From Nephrocerus scutellatus (taxonomy: Eukaryota; Arthropoda; Insecta; Diptera; Pipunculidae): DNA of 64,000 nucleotides. Positions 54,230 through 64,000 of this stretch are shown in pieces; position 1 is the first letter of the stretch, and each line of letters starts with the position of its first letter. A program made the position numbers and the translations under genes. Location of the stretch: assembly GCA_947095585.1 (NCBI GenBank), contig OX352765.1, positions 24,210,254 through 24,274,253 on the forward strand, written 5' to 3'. The notes below the pieces were generated by a model. That model made no database searches, had not been told where the DNA came from, and saw only the letters and a list, made by a program, of their open reading frames with translations.

Positions 54230-54280
54230 ACTTATTGCCGTGACGTAAGTCATTCAGGGAGTCATCCCTTGGCAATAAGT
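54230..54280 (+). other. LINE 3'-terminal hairpin
   Basis: ACTTATTGCC (54230-54239) pairs perfectly with GGCAATAAGT (54271-54280). An inner AGGGA/TCCCT stem lies in the 31-nt loop. The structure ends 8 nt before the poly(A). Stem-loops at LINE 3' ends are recognised by the reverse transcriptase in several clades, so this may be the RT recognition element (inference). Upstream stems occur at 54158-54184 (9 bp) and 54002-54033. Confidence 0.75.
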
Positions 54281-54313
54281 CTCTATATAAAAAAAAAAAA
54301 AAAAAAAAAAAAA

Positions 54314-56227
54314 CCCAAGACCACTTTTAAATGTGTTTCAACTTTTCTGTAATGTCAATAACTTTTTTAATTTTCTTTACAGTTTTTCTGCTCTGTTGAG
54401 AGCATGGTTGGAGCTTGGAGTGTTTATCGCTTTTCAAATTTTTAACCACTCATCCAGTTGGCTCTTGTGTAAATCAATCACTCAATCGTCCGAAGTCCCA
54501 AGATCCTCAATCAACCAACACCCTCAAGCATGCCAAAATAATATTCAATCAAAAATCACTTTGACCTGCGCGCAGCTCAGTGCCTGCGGCTTCCGGCATT
54601 AAAATGCGACGGTGTATCCCATTCAGAAAAGGGTGCCAACACACAGGCACACGATCTCACCTTCAAAGAATCGCCATTAAAATTTCTGATCAAATCGATA
54701 AATTTATCAATTAAGGGCGAGAACACACATGCCCTCCTCTACGATGGGGCACGATTTGATCTCACTTGGACGGCCAACTCGCGCCTGGCGATACCGACGG
54801 CCATATTTTGTTTCTCGTGCATTGCCTTGGTGGCAAAAGTGTCACCTGAAGCGGTCGGTTGCTTGTGATGGGAAAAGATAAACAAACTGAAGGAAGACGG
54901 CGAAAACGGACAACCATTTACTGCTGCTGCGGCTGACTGTGAAACCAAAAGCGATTTGTATTTTGCGCCGGTGATGGTTCTCGATTCTCGATTCTCGGTT
55001 CTAGCAGCCCTAACCAAGAACAGATGGCAAATTTGTTCGCTTTATGCGAAAACCGATCTCAACCGCTGTTCGCTTCCAAGAAATATTCTGCTAGTGACGA
55101 TAGAATTTTAGAGTTTGGCCGAAACAAGCGCGAGGCACGCGTGTTCCTGTGCCATATTATCCTAATTGGCTGGGCGATAAATCTAACTGAAATTATTCTG
55201 TCTTAACGGGATGCATGCAGGTGAGTTCAATACGGTAATTGCTTTTGTTCTTTTGTGTTGTTTGTTTGAAAAAATTGTATCACGATCACTGAACAAGGTG
55301 TTAGAATTCAAAACATCCTGCAATTATTTTGAGAACGTGAACCACATTTTTTTGGCTCACACAACAATTAGTGGTTTGTTGCGTAAAGTGGAAAATTTAA
55401 TTTAAAAAATGATAAAAAGGAATTTGCTTTTGCGTGAAAAGGGTCAGAATTTCCGATCTTAAAACTTACAGAATAAGTGAAGTTATGAGTTTAAAACACA
55501 AAGAAAATACCGTTATCTTCTAACTCAGTAGATTTTTCGCTTATAAAGTCCATTATCTCCACTGTTATATTCAATGTCCTTAGCTTTGTTCTCTTTAAGG
55601 ACTTATTGGCATTAAGCTGATATTTGCTATACATATAGCTATCTGCAGATATCTCCAATATTCAATAAAACTATTTATTTACTTGGAATTTATTATTACA
55701 GATTACTACGTATATGAATATGTATATATTCTGCTTTGTTTTCTACAACTAAATTTGGTAAACATTTCCTTATCTTTCCAAGTACTCTTGGATAAGGAAA
55801 TGAAGCGCAGCAGGCAAGATATTAGACTACTTGCCACCTTTAATTTCTGATAATATGTAGAGCTTCACAAATGATATGATCGAAAAAGGGTAAGCTGTGT
55901 CGGCCGGTCACAAGCACGGTTGAGAAAGGAGGAGTTGAGCAGCAGAACTTCGTTAATCTACCATAAATCATCTGTCCCGGATGACGTGGGACCATGATGG
56001 GACCCTAGTCAGGATTACGACACCGTGGTGGTGTCCAGCTGCATCAGAATTCTAATCTGGTATATGATGCTGGGCTTTTCCACGGAAGATAAATAAAAGG
56101 CCGCGGGTACTTAGAGCATGCTCCTCATACTAAGCAACCTAGAAAGGGCCACTGATACTTAGATATCCTTACATTTGGGCAACCTCTTCGTATTTAAGTG
56201 GTCAAGTCTAACATATGTAACATATGG
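54314..56227. other. No recognisable gene
   Basis: This is AT-rich DNA with short frames only. A GC-richer patch at 54750-55000 contains repeated GATTCTCGATTCTCG. From 55900 the sequence is less AT-rich and may belong to an unidentified element that continues through the tandem duplication at 56228. Confidence 0.45.
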
Positions 56228-56545
56228 GCCCAGGATAGCTTGCTATCTTAGGATGGCTTGCTGTCATAGTGGGAAATGATAGGGTGTTAAATTCCGGAAG
56301 GATGTGCTGCCAGGGTTTTCCTTGTAAGTGCCCAGGCACTCATACCTGAACGAATGGGTGATCCTTGATGGCAGATCTGACCAAGGTCGCGTTTGGAAAA
56401 CTCGAGATAGTTTGCTATTCTGATGACAAATTAGATGGCTTAGGTTACGGACGGATGTGCTGCCAGGGTTTTGCCTTGCAAATGTCCAGGCACTCATACC
56501 TGAAATTTCCGAAGCCATTGAAGTCAGACCCTATCCAAGTCGACG
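56228..56545 (+). repeat. Direct duplication, about 155-bp period
   Basis: A core of about 56 bp (GGATGTGCTGCCAGGGTTTT... ending CACTCATACCTGAA) occurs at about 56295-56350 and again at about 56450-56504 with a few changes and one small indel. The flanking parts (GATAG.TTGCTAT.CT) are also similar but more diverged. The origin is unknown; it may be part of an unrecognised mobile element. Confidence 0.65.
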
Positions 56546-57299
56546 GGAGTTGATTTTCCCAACGAATAAGGTGGACTTTCGGGAAAACCAAGTCCGAGAG
56601 ACCAGGTGGAACTCTTCGGAGAACTGCCTGGAATGGGACAACTATGGTGTGGACCCAGTTTCGTTCTGAGGATGTACATTGGGGCTGTAAAGTTTACTCC
56701 TAGATAGGATGATAGTACAGGTCGTCACCAACTCTATAACGATGTGTCGGATACATGGCAACGGGATTTGAACGTGACATCGTGTGCCCGGGAAGAAAGA
56801 CGTAGTGTCGGCAGCACTCAGATGGCACTAAGTGCTAACTTCCACCAGAAGTTCGGTATAAGCGTGGTAAGAGGGACGAATAAGAGCCGTGCGATTCGTG
56901 CAGTTCATTCGGATCTCGGAAAGGGAAGCGTGGTCGCAGTGCGAATTGTGCTGTGAGTTCGACGATGGGACGAGAGAGAACACAGGGGAGCGGTGTCATG
57001 ATGGTCAAATGAAAGCGTGTTTCTTTTAACGATCAGCAAACTAACGTGATTTTTATAAAAACTTTGAGGTCCTAATGGAAGCAACTTTGGTTCAATATTA
57101 TACCTACTATTCACCAATGATCTTCCTACTCTAGGTTAGGTTAGGTTAGGTGAAACAGCAGAAGAATCTGCGCAAAAAGTGAAAATTGCCATAAGCGAGA
57201 TCGAAAATTTGACAACAAAATTACGCCAAACCTGTACATGCCGACTTCACCAACAAAAAAAAATCGACTTATCTTATTATGGGAGAGCGCCAAGCCAAG
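56546..57299. other. No recognisable gene; short TTAGG-like run
   Basis: This is a moderately GC-rich block (56546-56990) without motif-bearing frames. A TAGGT run of four units lies at 57132-57151, just before the dispersed repeat locus C. Confidence 0.45.
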
Positions 57300-58027
57300 C
57301 GCGTATATAAAATTTTAAAAAAATCGGGTTAATTTTTTTAAAAAAAATTTTGGGCCCAATGACCCTTGGGCCCGGGGTCTCCAAAATTTTTACAAAAAGT
57401 GTTGCCTATCGGAGATACACGCGTATATAAAATTTGAAGAAAATCGGGTTAATTTTTTTTTAATTTTATTGGGCCCCGGGTTCGTGGGGCCTCAAAAACT
57501 TTTACAAAAAGTGTTGCCTATCGGAGATTCACGCGTATATAAAATTTGAAGAAAATCGGGTTAATTTTTTTTTTTTTAATTTTATGGGGCCCCACGAACC
57601 CGGGGCCCAGGGTCTCCAACATTTTTACAAGAAGTGTTGCCTATCGGAGATACACGCGTATATAAAATTTAAAGAAAATCGGGTTATTTTATAAAAAAAA
57701 TTTATGGGGTCCCACGAACCCGGGGCCCGTGGTCTCCAAAATTTTTACAAAAAGTGTTGCCTATCAGAGATACACATGTGTATAAAATTTGGAGAAAATC
57801 GAGTAAAATTTTGTAAAATATTTGTATGGGAGCCCCCCGACCCCGGGGCCCGAGGGGCCTCAAATTTTAATAGAAAGTGTTGTTTCCGGAAAGACATACG
57901 TGTGCAAAATTTCAATAAAATCGGGCTTTGGGAAGTGGGTTAAAAATTGATCGCAAGATTCCACGACAGACGACCGACGACCGACCGACCCACGGGCAAG
58001 TGAATTTAATATAGAGAATTTAAAAAA
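57300..58027 (-). repeat. Minisatellite-bearing dispersed repeat, locus C (reverse)
   Basis: This is the same family as 8735-9445 and 49872-50380 in the opposite orientation. Unit marks (CGTATATAAAATTTGAAGAAAATCGGG) recur at about 57301, 57421, 57533, 57658, 57779 and 57901, so units are 112-125 bp. Each unit carries AAGTGTTGCCTATCGGAGAT and a GC-rich palindromic core (GGGGCCCCACGAACCCGGGG). The family end sequence GGGCAAGTGAATTTAATATA...TTAAAAAA lies at 57994-58027. This is the best preserved locus, with six units. Confidence 0.88.
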
Positions 58028-59599
58028 TAAAAGAAACTATAAAATAAGATAAGATACCTGACTATTAGAACCAATTTACGTTGGTGTGACTGCTTCCGCA
58101 ACAACCACCACCATCAACAATTATCTCCTCTCAATTTTTTTTTCTTTAATTTTAATTTCAAATATTATAAACAATATCTAATGGTTAGCTTATTGAAAAC
58201 AAGAAACAGGATGTTCAATTCGTAACACTTTTCATAATCTGAAACTCAATACTATAATTGAAATGATATCGAAACTCACAAACAACCCACATTTACTCCA
58301 ATGGATATAAATGGTTCCGATTATACGAACACTCCAATGATAGTTATGCCCTAAATCGATAATACCGCTCACTCAATAAATTATAAATAAATAAACGTTA
58401 AAGCCTTATCAGCAATGCGAATGCAAAACAATTATCTCCAATTAGGAAAAAGGCGAACAACGCCATTTGCACTCAAGTGCCGTCCATAGCCAGTAATAAC
58501 AATTCCACCATCACGTCTCACGGTGCCTGTCTATGTCGTTCGTTAAATTATCACCACACATTCGTTCGATAAACAAAAAATAAAATTTATGTCCGCAAAT
58601 AATGGAATTACAATTATTGTGTTGATGTGATGTCATATCCTTCGTATAAATAAATTAGAGAAAATACTGAGAAAAAAGTTGTTGCCGTTATTTACTTAAG
58701 TCACGAATCACTCGTCCATTGGATCATAACACTCACCATGGAACCACGATTATATGTTCGAACTGAAATAAGCATAAATCAAGAGATAGGCGCAAGGCAC
58801 AGAAAGTAAAAAATAAAATTAGATGGAAGATAACCACCAACCCAAGTCTGCCCAATCCTTTTTGTTGTTAAGATAAGCCCCTAATGAAAGCTCACACTAA
58901 ATGTTAAGTATATATGCCGTTGGGTGTGTAATCAGCAGCAACTAATTAACAACTATGTCTACAATAAGCGAAAATGCATGTTCCTCTTTCCGGCGTATAT
59001 AGCGAGTACATGCGATATCGATGCTGCACATCAGTTAATTGGAAGCATTAAGCTAACATAATGAGGAAGTTATTGTTAAAATGTTCCAACCGATTCCGAT
59101 GTGTGTGAGGGTGAGCGTGAGGAAAAGTAGACACCGCCATCACTGCGTAAACATGACCTGAAAAAGCCAACTTGATAGAATGTTACTCGAACGTCTGATG
59201 ATGGATTTATCATCGACGTCGCTCACTCATTGTTCGCCCTAATTGACAGTGTGCGCTTTTTTTGTCTCAGGCGATCGGCAGCTTGTTCTTTTTGGCCACA
59301 GGCTATATACGGTTTCAATAGAAACAAATCGTAATTTACTGGAACGTTTTAATTTATTGACTTATGTTACTAAAAGTGCTGAAATTCTTGTGAAGCTTCT
59401 TAATTGAGACAAATAGAACAATTCACTTGAATTATCAGTTGTCCTGGTCTACGACAGCCTTCTAGTGTAGACTTTTTCCTTAACAACTTTAATGCTCAGT
59501 TATTCAGTTATTCAGAATTTCATCAGCTCTGTAGGGATGCCATTTGGACCTGCGACCTGAAAATCATATTATGTAGTTATCTGTCCGAATGGCAATTTA
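58028..59599. other. No recognisable gene
   Basis: This is about 1.6 kb of AT-rich DNA without frames worth noting or repeat structure visible by eye. Confidence 0.5.
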
Positions 59600-61135
59600 T
59601 AAGAGGAAGTGTCTTTCCCCGCTGATAGTAGACAATACAGCACAGTCTACCAACTCGCTCGTAAGCTCGCCAACAAGGAACACCACATCAACTACCCTGT
59701 TAAGGCAATAGACGACTCGTTGATCCTTATGAAGGAACAACAACTAACACGCTGGACAGAGCATTTTAAGAATGTTTTGAATTGTACTTCGTCAGGCACA
59801 TCCATGAACTCACATATGCACCCTAATAGGCTACTTAACATCAGCGTCGCTACTCCTTCGTTGGATGAGATAAGGAAAAAAATTCGTTCATTGCAATCAG
59901 GTAAAGCAGCAGGCAATGACAACATCTACGCAGAACTCCTTCAAGCCTACGTCGAATTAACTACGTGAACATTGCATGCATGGAAGGTATCTGGGAATCT
60001 GAAACAATTCCATCGTCGTTAAAAGACGACTTAATAGTCAAACTCCCCAAGAGAGGTGATTTGAACTATTGCGATAACTGGATAGGAACTACCCTGCTAA
60101 ACACTAAACAAAGTGATCTCCTCTATAATAGCTAGGCGCTTACGGAATACGTTAGAGCCAATTTTAAGAAATAAACAAGCAGGATTTCGCGCAAACCGTT
60201 CTTGTACTGATCCAATTAACAGTCAGTTGAGTATCGCTCTCCTCTGTATATGGTTTTTGTAGATTTTAAACGCGCTTTTGATGGCGTGGGCCGAAATATG
60301 GGAGCCAAGCAAGATTGCACCCTCTCACCATTGCTTTTCACAATTGTCATCGACTGGGTGACGAAAATAGTAACCCGTACTCCATCGGGTTTGCCATGGA
60401 ATGTTTTTCACCGCCTAGAAGACCTGAACTATGCCAACGATAACTATCTCCTATCACAATAGCCAGGTGACATGGAGCTAAAATTGAACTCGCTAGAGCT
60501 CCACGCTAAGAAAGTGGGTTTAAAAAGTCACGTCTCAAAAACAAAACTACTTCGCGTTAACGCTGGTGGAACATGTGATCTCTCGATTGACGGATATCAG
60601 ATAGAGGAAGTCGATAAGTTTTGTTATTTGGGAAGCTGGATGTCAAAAAATGGTAGTGCTGACTCGGATGTGTGCTGAGTGAGTGTGTGAAGCTACCGAT
60701 CTTCAGATCTAACGTTCTCTGAAAGTCACCGAGTCACTTGCGACGCGCCTCCAAGTCTTCGTCAACAAGTGCTTAAAGGAGGATACTAAGAATAAGATGG
60801 CCGGACATTATCACCAATAAAGACTTGTGGAGAGTAACGCAGCAGGAAGCAATCGCGATCACCATTAGACGAAGAAAATGAAGCTGGATTGATCACACTT
60901 TGAGAAAGCCATCGGGTGATATTACGAAACTAGCGCTCGACTGGAATCCACAAGGACGCCGCCGAGTTGGCCGTCCTAGCAAGACATGGAAAAGGACAAT
61001 AGAAGAGGATGTAAGATCCCAGGGGACAGAGTGGCGTCTCTTGAAACCTCAGGAGATAAAACGAGTTCGTTGGTGGGCGTTTGTAGAAGCCCTATGCTCC
61101 ACCGCGGTGTAAAGGAAAGAAATAAGAAGAAGAAG
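59600..61135 (+). pseudogene. Decayed LINE ORF2 (linker, RT and C-terminal tail)
   Basis: In order: 'STVYQLARKLANKEHHINYPVKAIDDSL' in one frame (59640-59720), 'LTRWTEHFKNVLN' (59745-59785), 'LDEIRKKIRSLQSGKAAGNDNIYAELLQ' in pieces (59860-59945), then 'ESIPSSLKDDLIVKLPKRGDLNYCDNW' decayed (60000-60080). 'FVDFKRAFDGV' (60255-60290), 'KQDCTLSPLLFTIVIDWV' (60308-60360) and a decayed YADD ('YANDN', 60430-60445) follow, then 'SKTKLLRVNA' and 'VDKFCYLGSWMSKNG' (60535-60655). The C-terminal tail 'LDWNPQGRRRVGRPSKTWKRTI' and 'WWAFVEALCS' ends at 61112, followed by an AGA-rich tail. Stops interrupt it and the YADD box is destroyed. It is the same family as the 3' fragment at 9825-10100, and RTE-like by inference. 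Confidence 0.88.
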
Positions 61136-62579
61136 AGACCTTCCCACAAAGGATCAAAGTTGCCCTCACTAAAATTATGTTTTAGATATTTAAACAAAAC
61201 TTTACCTTAAATTAAATTCTCGGCTATTGTTTTTACCAAATCCTTCATTTTTCACCCAATTAGAAAAATTTTAACAAAAAATTCAATTAACATTCCGTAG
61301 CTAAGGTAAAAAATGGTCGGAACTTTTCTCTTGATCATCTTCATTATTATCAGAGCCCTAACCATAGTGTGTATTTTAGATGAACTCCACTCCACGCGTC
61401 AGGAACTCTGGAATTCATTTTTGTAACGCACTCTGCGGTGTTTATGTGAATAAATTACGACGCACTCCCGACGACAAGACTTTAATTGTGACAGCGCAGC
61501 TGTTGTGTGCCCCTGTGTGCAAGAAATAAGAGGAAGAAAGTGTCAACGCATTATATCCGTCTGCTGTCCATCAGACGACAACCGACACAAGATCGTCTGT
61601 TGTTCAGACTCGAAGGATATCTCTTTGAAATTGTCCGCTGTCCAATTCTAATGGACGAACTATGTTGATATATGCGTCAATGTGAACATGTGGTACTAGT
61701 CTGAATGTAAAATTAAAATTGGAGAGAAAAATCAAACTTTGTTGACCGATGTCTATCATTGGCTATCATAGCATATCCTGGCAATGTAAAAAAACCAAAA
61801 AACCGGTCGCGCTTGCCATTGTTTTATTAATGATCTGTCTAATTAAAAAAAATTTTCATCATCCCACAGAAAGGGTAGAAGAGAGAGACAGTAAGAGAAA
61901 CAAAAAGTTAATGAAAGAATTCAAGTGATGTGCGGGTTGGTTACAAGCGCAAATGGGATTTCACTTAACCCAACTGCGAATTCCAAATCAAAACAAAAGT
62001 ACCCCCTTATTTCAGTATCACCCAACCTCAACCCCCACACACACCCACAACATCGACAAGTAGGCCATTTTATATTTAAAATAACAGCAAAGTGAGCCAT
62101 TAAACAAGCCATGATATAAAAGGATCTGAATCAGAAAGGAGCAGGTGAAACTTTAAATAACCTTTTCCCCGCCCTTAAGTTGTTGTTGTTGTTGTGTTTG
62201 CTGTTGCCGCTGGTCTACAAGTTTTAATTTAGAGACATGCGATGGCGACGGTAATATGAATTCGGTGCGGTCAGAGCTCACAAAGTGGTGGCACAATGTA
62301 CGCCAACAACAGCGAATACCACGAATGAGAAACAACAGCGAATAAAACACCCACATTTAATGGCCATTACTCGTTAAATTTTCGTAATTAAAATTTATTT
62401 TTACGACTTGTTGTTGTTGTTGGAAAAACATAAAGAAGACTCCTCTATTTCTTGTGGATTCCTGTTGTTGTTCTGGCTGAGCTTTTACTATTCTTAGTGT
62501 CATGGAGATGATTTATCTGTGTTTTTTGGTTTTGTGGTTGTGACAATTGTCTTTGTGTTTTTTTTTGTGAACTTTGGCT
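61136..62579. other. No recognisable gene; GTT/CAA repeats
   Basis: This is AT-rich DNA with GTT-type low-complexity at 62180-62195 and 62410-62420. Frames of 60-70 codons lack motifs. Confidence 0.5.
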
Positions 62580-63055
62580 TCGCAAAAATAGCCGGCAGTA
62601 GCGAGCTAGCAGTCGTTCAAAACGGATTTCCAATAGTTTCTCTTGCTTACAAGAGGAACTTTTGGATGACGAAATTCGCCAACGACACTAGAATCAGCAT
62701 GAAAACTCCAACGACTTCATAACAGTAATGCAGAACCTCATGAGACAAGCTAAATTATATGCGAACTGAAGATGTAGAAAAGATCTTTCGAAACTGCCGG
62801 TGGGAATATCAGCTCTATATCCGAAGCTAAGAGTTTTAGGACCCTAAAGAGCCCTTTGGCCAAGCAGAGGACTACGAGACCATTCATATAAACCAATACA
62901 GCACAACGACCTTACCTCTAAGAAGTCCATAGAATGGGTATTTCATGATGGGTTAGCCTGAAAAAGGTTCATACAACCCTCGAATGACTTGTCAATCGTG
63001 TCAACAGGAAGGTCGCTTTGAACAAGGATGCTTCAAGTCACGGTTGATATTCTGC
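62580..63055 (+). pseudogene. Ty3/gypsy gag relic
   Basis: In shifting frames: 'DDEIRQRH' and 'NDFITVMQNLMRQAKLY' (62665-62760), 'DVEKIFRNCRWEYQLYIRS' (62772-62827), a decayed 'FRTLKEPFGQAEDYE' (62835-62885), and a zinc-knuckle remnant 'CQSCQQEGRFEQGC' (about 62997-63037; Cys-Cys-Arg-Cys, with Arg in place of His). This is the C-terminal half of a gypsy capsid plus the nucleocapsid knuckle. It has several frameshifts and is clearly unrelated to the intact gag at 33943 in sequence. It may belong with the gypsy family of 7150-8430. No LTR is visible next to it. Confidence 0.75.
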
Positions 63056-63179
63056 TGAGATTATTTATTTATTAATTAATTTTTCTCATTTTAACAAAAA
63101 GTATATACAAATAAGTGATAAAATAAACTATTAATTAGTCGTATACATATAAATGTAAAATTAACAGAAAAAAATTTGA

Positions 63180-64000
63180 CGCTTCACAGGCGCCACACGC
63201 GACTCGTGACACGACTTGTACGCGGAATCTCCGAAGCACCATTAGCGACTAAGCTACTCACAAAATTTAAATTTTTTAGGGCGTGTGGAAGGTGGATAAA
63301 AGAAAGATGAGGCCAATTTCACAATTAACAAAATTCACCAAGGATCACACGTGCCACACGCGACTCTCGACACGGGTCAGAAGTGGGATCTCAGAAATAA
63401 GCCTTGACACTGAGGTACTCAGCTCTCTAGGTCGTGTGAAAGGTGGTTAGAAGGGACCTCAAAGAGCGTAACATATTTTAAAGATTAGCCCATTTTCGAC
63501 GCATCACAGGTGGCACACGTGACACGTGGGATGTTCCAAAGCCCCATTAGAGACCAAGCTTCTCACAAAATTGCAACTTTCTAGGACGTGTGGAAGGTGG
63601 TTAAAAGAAAGGTGTGGCCTATTTTATAGTTAACCCAATTTTCCACGCATTACACGCGCCACACGCGTCTCTCAACACGATATCTCAAAAATTAGGCTTA
63701 ACACATTTCCGCTCTCTAGGACATGTGAAAGGTGGTTAGAAAGGGCCACAAAAGAGTCGACGCTTGCTGGGCCATTAGAGACCAAGCTTCTCACAAAATT
63801 GCAACTTTCTAGGACGTGTGGAAGGTGGTTAAAAGAAAGGTGTGGCCTATTTTATAGTTAACCCAATTTTCCACGCATTACACGCGCCACACGCGTCTCT
63901 CAACACGATATCTCAAAAATTAGGCTTAACACATTTCCGCTCTCTAGGACATGTGAAAGGTGGTTAGAAAGGGCCACAAAAGAGTCGACGCTTGCTGGGC
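63180..64000. repeat. Satellite array with alternating monomers, running off the window
   Basis: Related units recur with CACACGCGACTCTCGACACG-type and CGTGTGGAAGGTGGTTAAAAG-type landmarks. The first type is near 63194, 63355, 63510 and 63658; the second near 63280, 63431, 63584 and 63720. Alternate monomers resemble each other more closely (GTGGAAGGTGG...AAAGAAAGGTG versus GTGAAAGGTGGTTAGAAAGGG), giving a dimeric period of about 300 bp. The last part holds an exact 228-bp duplication: 63546-63773 repeats at 63774-64000 with no difference seen, and the window stops one base before the second copy would end. Confidence 0.92.

Larger units (their letters stand above)
52176..54313 (+). mobile_element. 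Young 5'-truncated jockey-like LINE
   Basis: The insertion comprises an unbroken ORF2 remnant (to 53888), a 3' UTR and a terminal 25-nt poly(A) (54289-54313). An additional interrupted A-tract (A14-C-A24) lies at 53917-53955, so either the 3' UTR has an internal A-run or a second 3'-UTR-only copy is joined on. The 3' UTR folds into several hairpins, one ending 8 nt before the final poly(A). The endonuclease is missing, so this is a dead-on-arrival copy, but its intact frame shows it is much younger than other LINEs here. The exact left boundary is uncertain (about 52176-52195), and no target duplication was identified. Confidence 0.88.

Noticed and set aside
57132..57151. TAGGT/TTAGG run resembling the insect telomere repeat
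   Set aside because: Only four units within ordinary AT-rich DNA and next to dispersed repeats; too short for a telomere or a meaningful interstitial telomeric array, and such short runs are common.
1..64000. CRISPR arrays, operons, bacterial promoters and terminators
   Set aside because: The window is eukaryotic transposon-rich DNA; the regular repeats seen are satellites, minisatellites and LTRs without spacer structure.

Overview
This is a eukaryotic, almost certainly insect (probably dipteran) genomic window made mostly of transposable elements and their remains. The case for a fly rests on the mix of element families (Ty3/gypsy, jockey-like, RTE-like, R1-like and I-like LINEs, irritans-type mariner), on a primer binding site that matches the fly tRNA-Lys 3' end exactly, on an AT-rich unique background with CAA/GTT and GAGTAC-type low-complexity DNA, and on the lack of long host ORFs. 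The species is not determined. I recognise no host protein-coding gene, tRNA or rRNA; host exons too short to recognise could be present.

The centrepiece is a structurally complete, apparently very young Ty3/gypsy LTR retrotransposon at 29401-41935 (12,535 bp). It has 2,892-bp LTRs that read as identical, a 4-bp target duplication (CCAC), a tRNA-Lys primer binding site and a 1.65-kb leader. Gag starts with a RING-H2 zinc finger. A canonical -1 frameshift signal (GGGAAAC, 8-nt spacer, stem-loop) links it to a Pol with intact protease, RT, RNase H and integrase catalytic residues. No env is present. Upstream of the 3' LTR there is no evident polypurine tract, but an 11-bp-stem inverted repeat lies 3 nt from the LTR. 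LTR length, PBS and TSD resemble the Osvaldo/Ulysses lineage of fly gypsy elements (inference).

Left part (1-29400): jockey-like LINE relics (about 900-1385 and, reversed, 2500-3215); a degenerate satellite-like array (5640-6599) holding a foldback-like element (5955-6371); a reversed, 5'-truncated gypsy remnant (3' LTR 6600-7157 plus decayed integrase 7150-8430); the first locus of a dispersed minisatellite-bearing repeat (8735-9445); LINE pieces of RTE-like, I-like and R1-like type (9825-21745); a GGAAA microsatellite (22080-22247); and decayed DNA transposons (24585-25455 and 27490-28150).

Right part (41940-64000): an RTE 3' end, an R1-like LINE relic, a jockey-like relic, a mariner 3' end, the second minisatellite locus (49872-50380), a young 5'-truncated jockey-like LINE with an intact 3' reading frame and structured 3' UTR (52176-54313), the third minisatellite locus in reverse (57300-58027), another decayed LINE (59600-61130), a gypsy gag relic (62580-63055) and a satellite array running off the window end (63180-64000).

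Apart from the gypsy element at 29401 and possibly the LINE at 52176, everything coding here is broken. The window looks like repeat-rich intergenic or intronic DNA.
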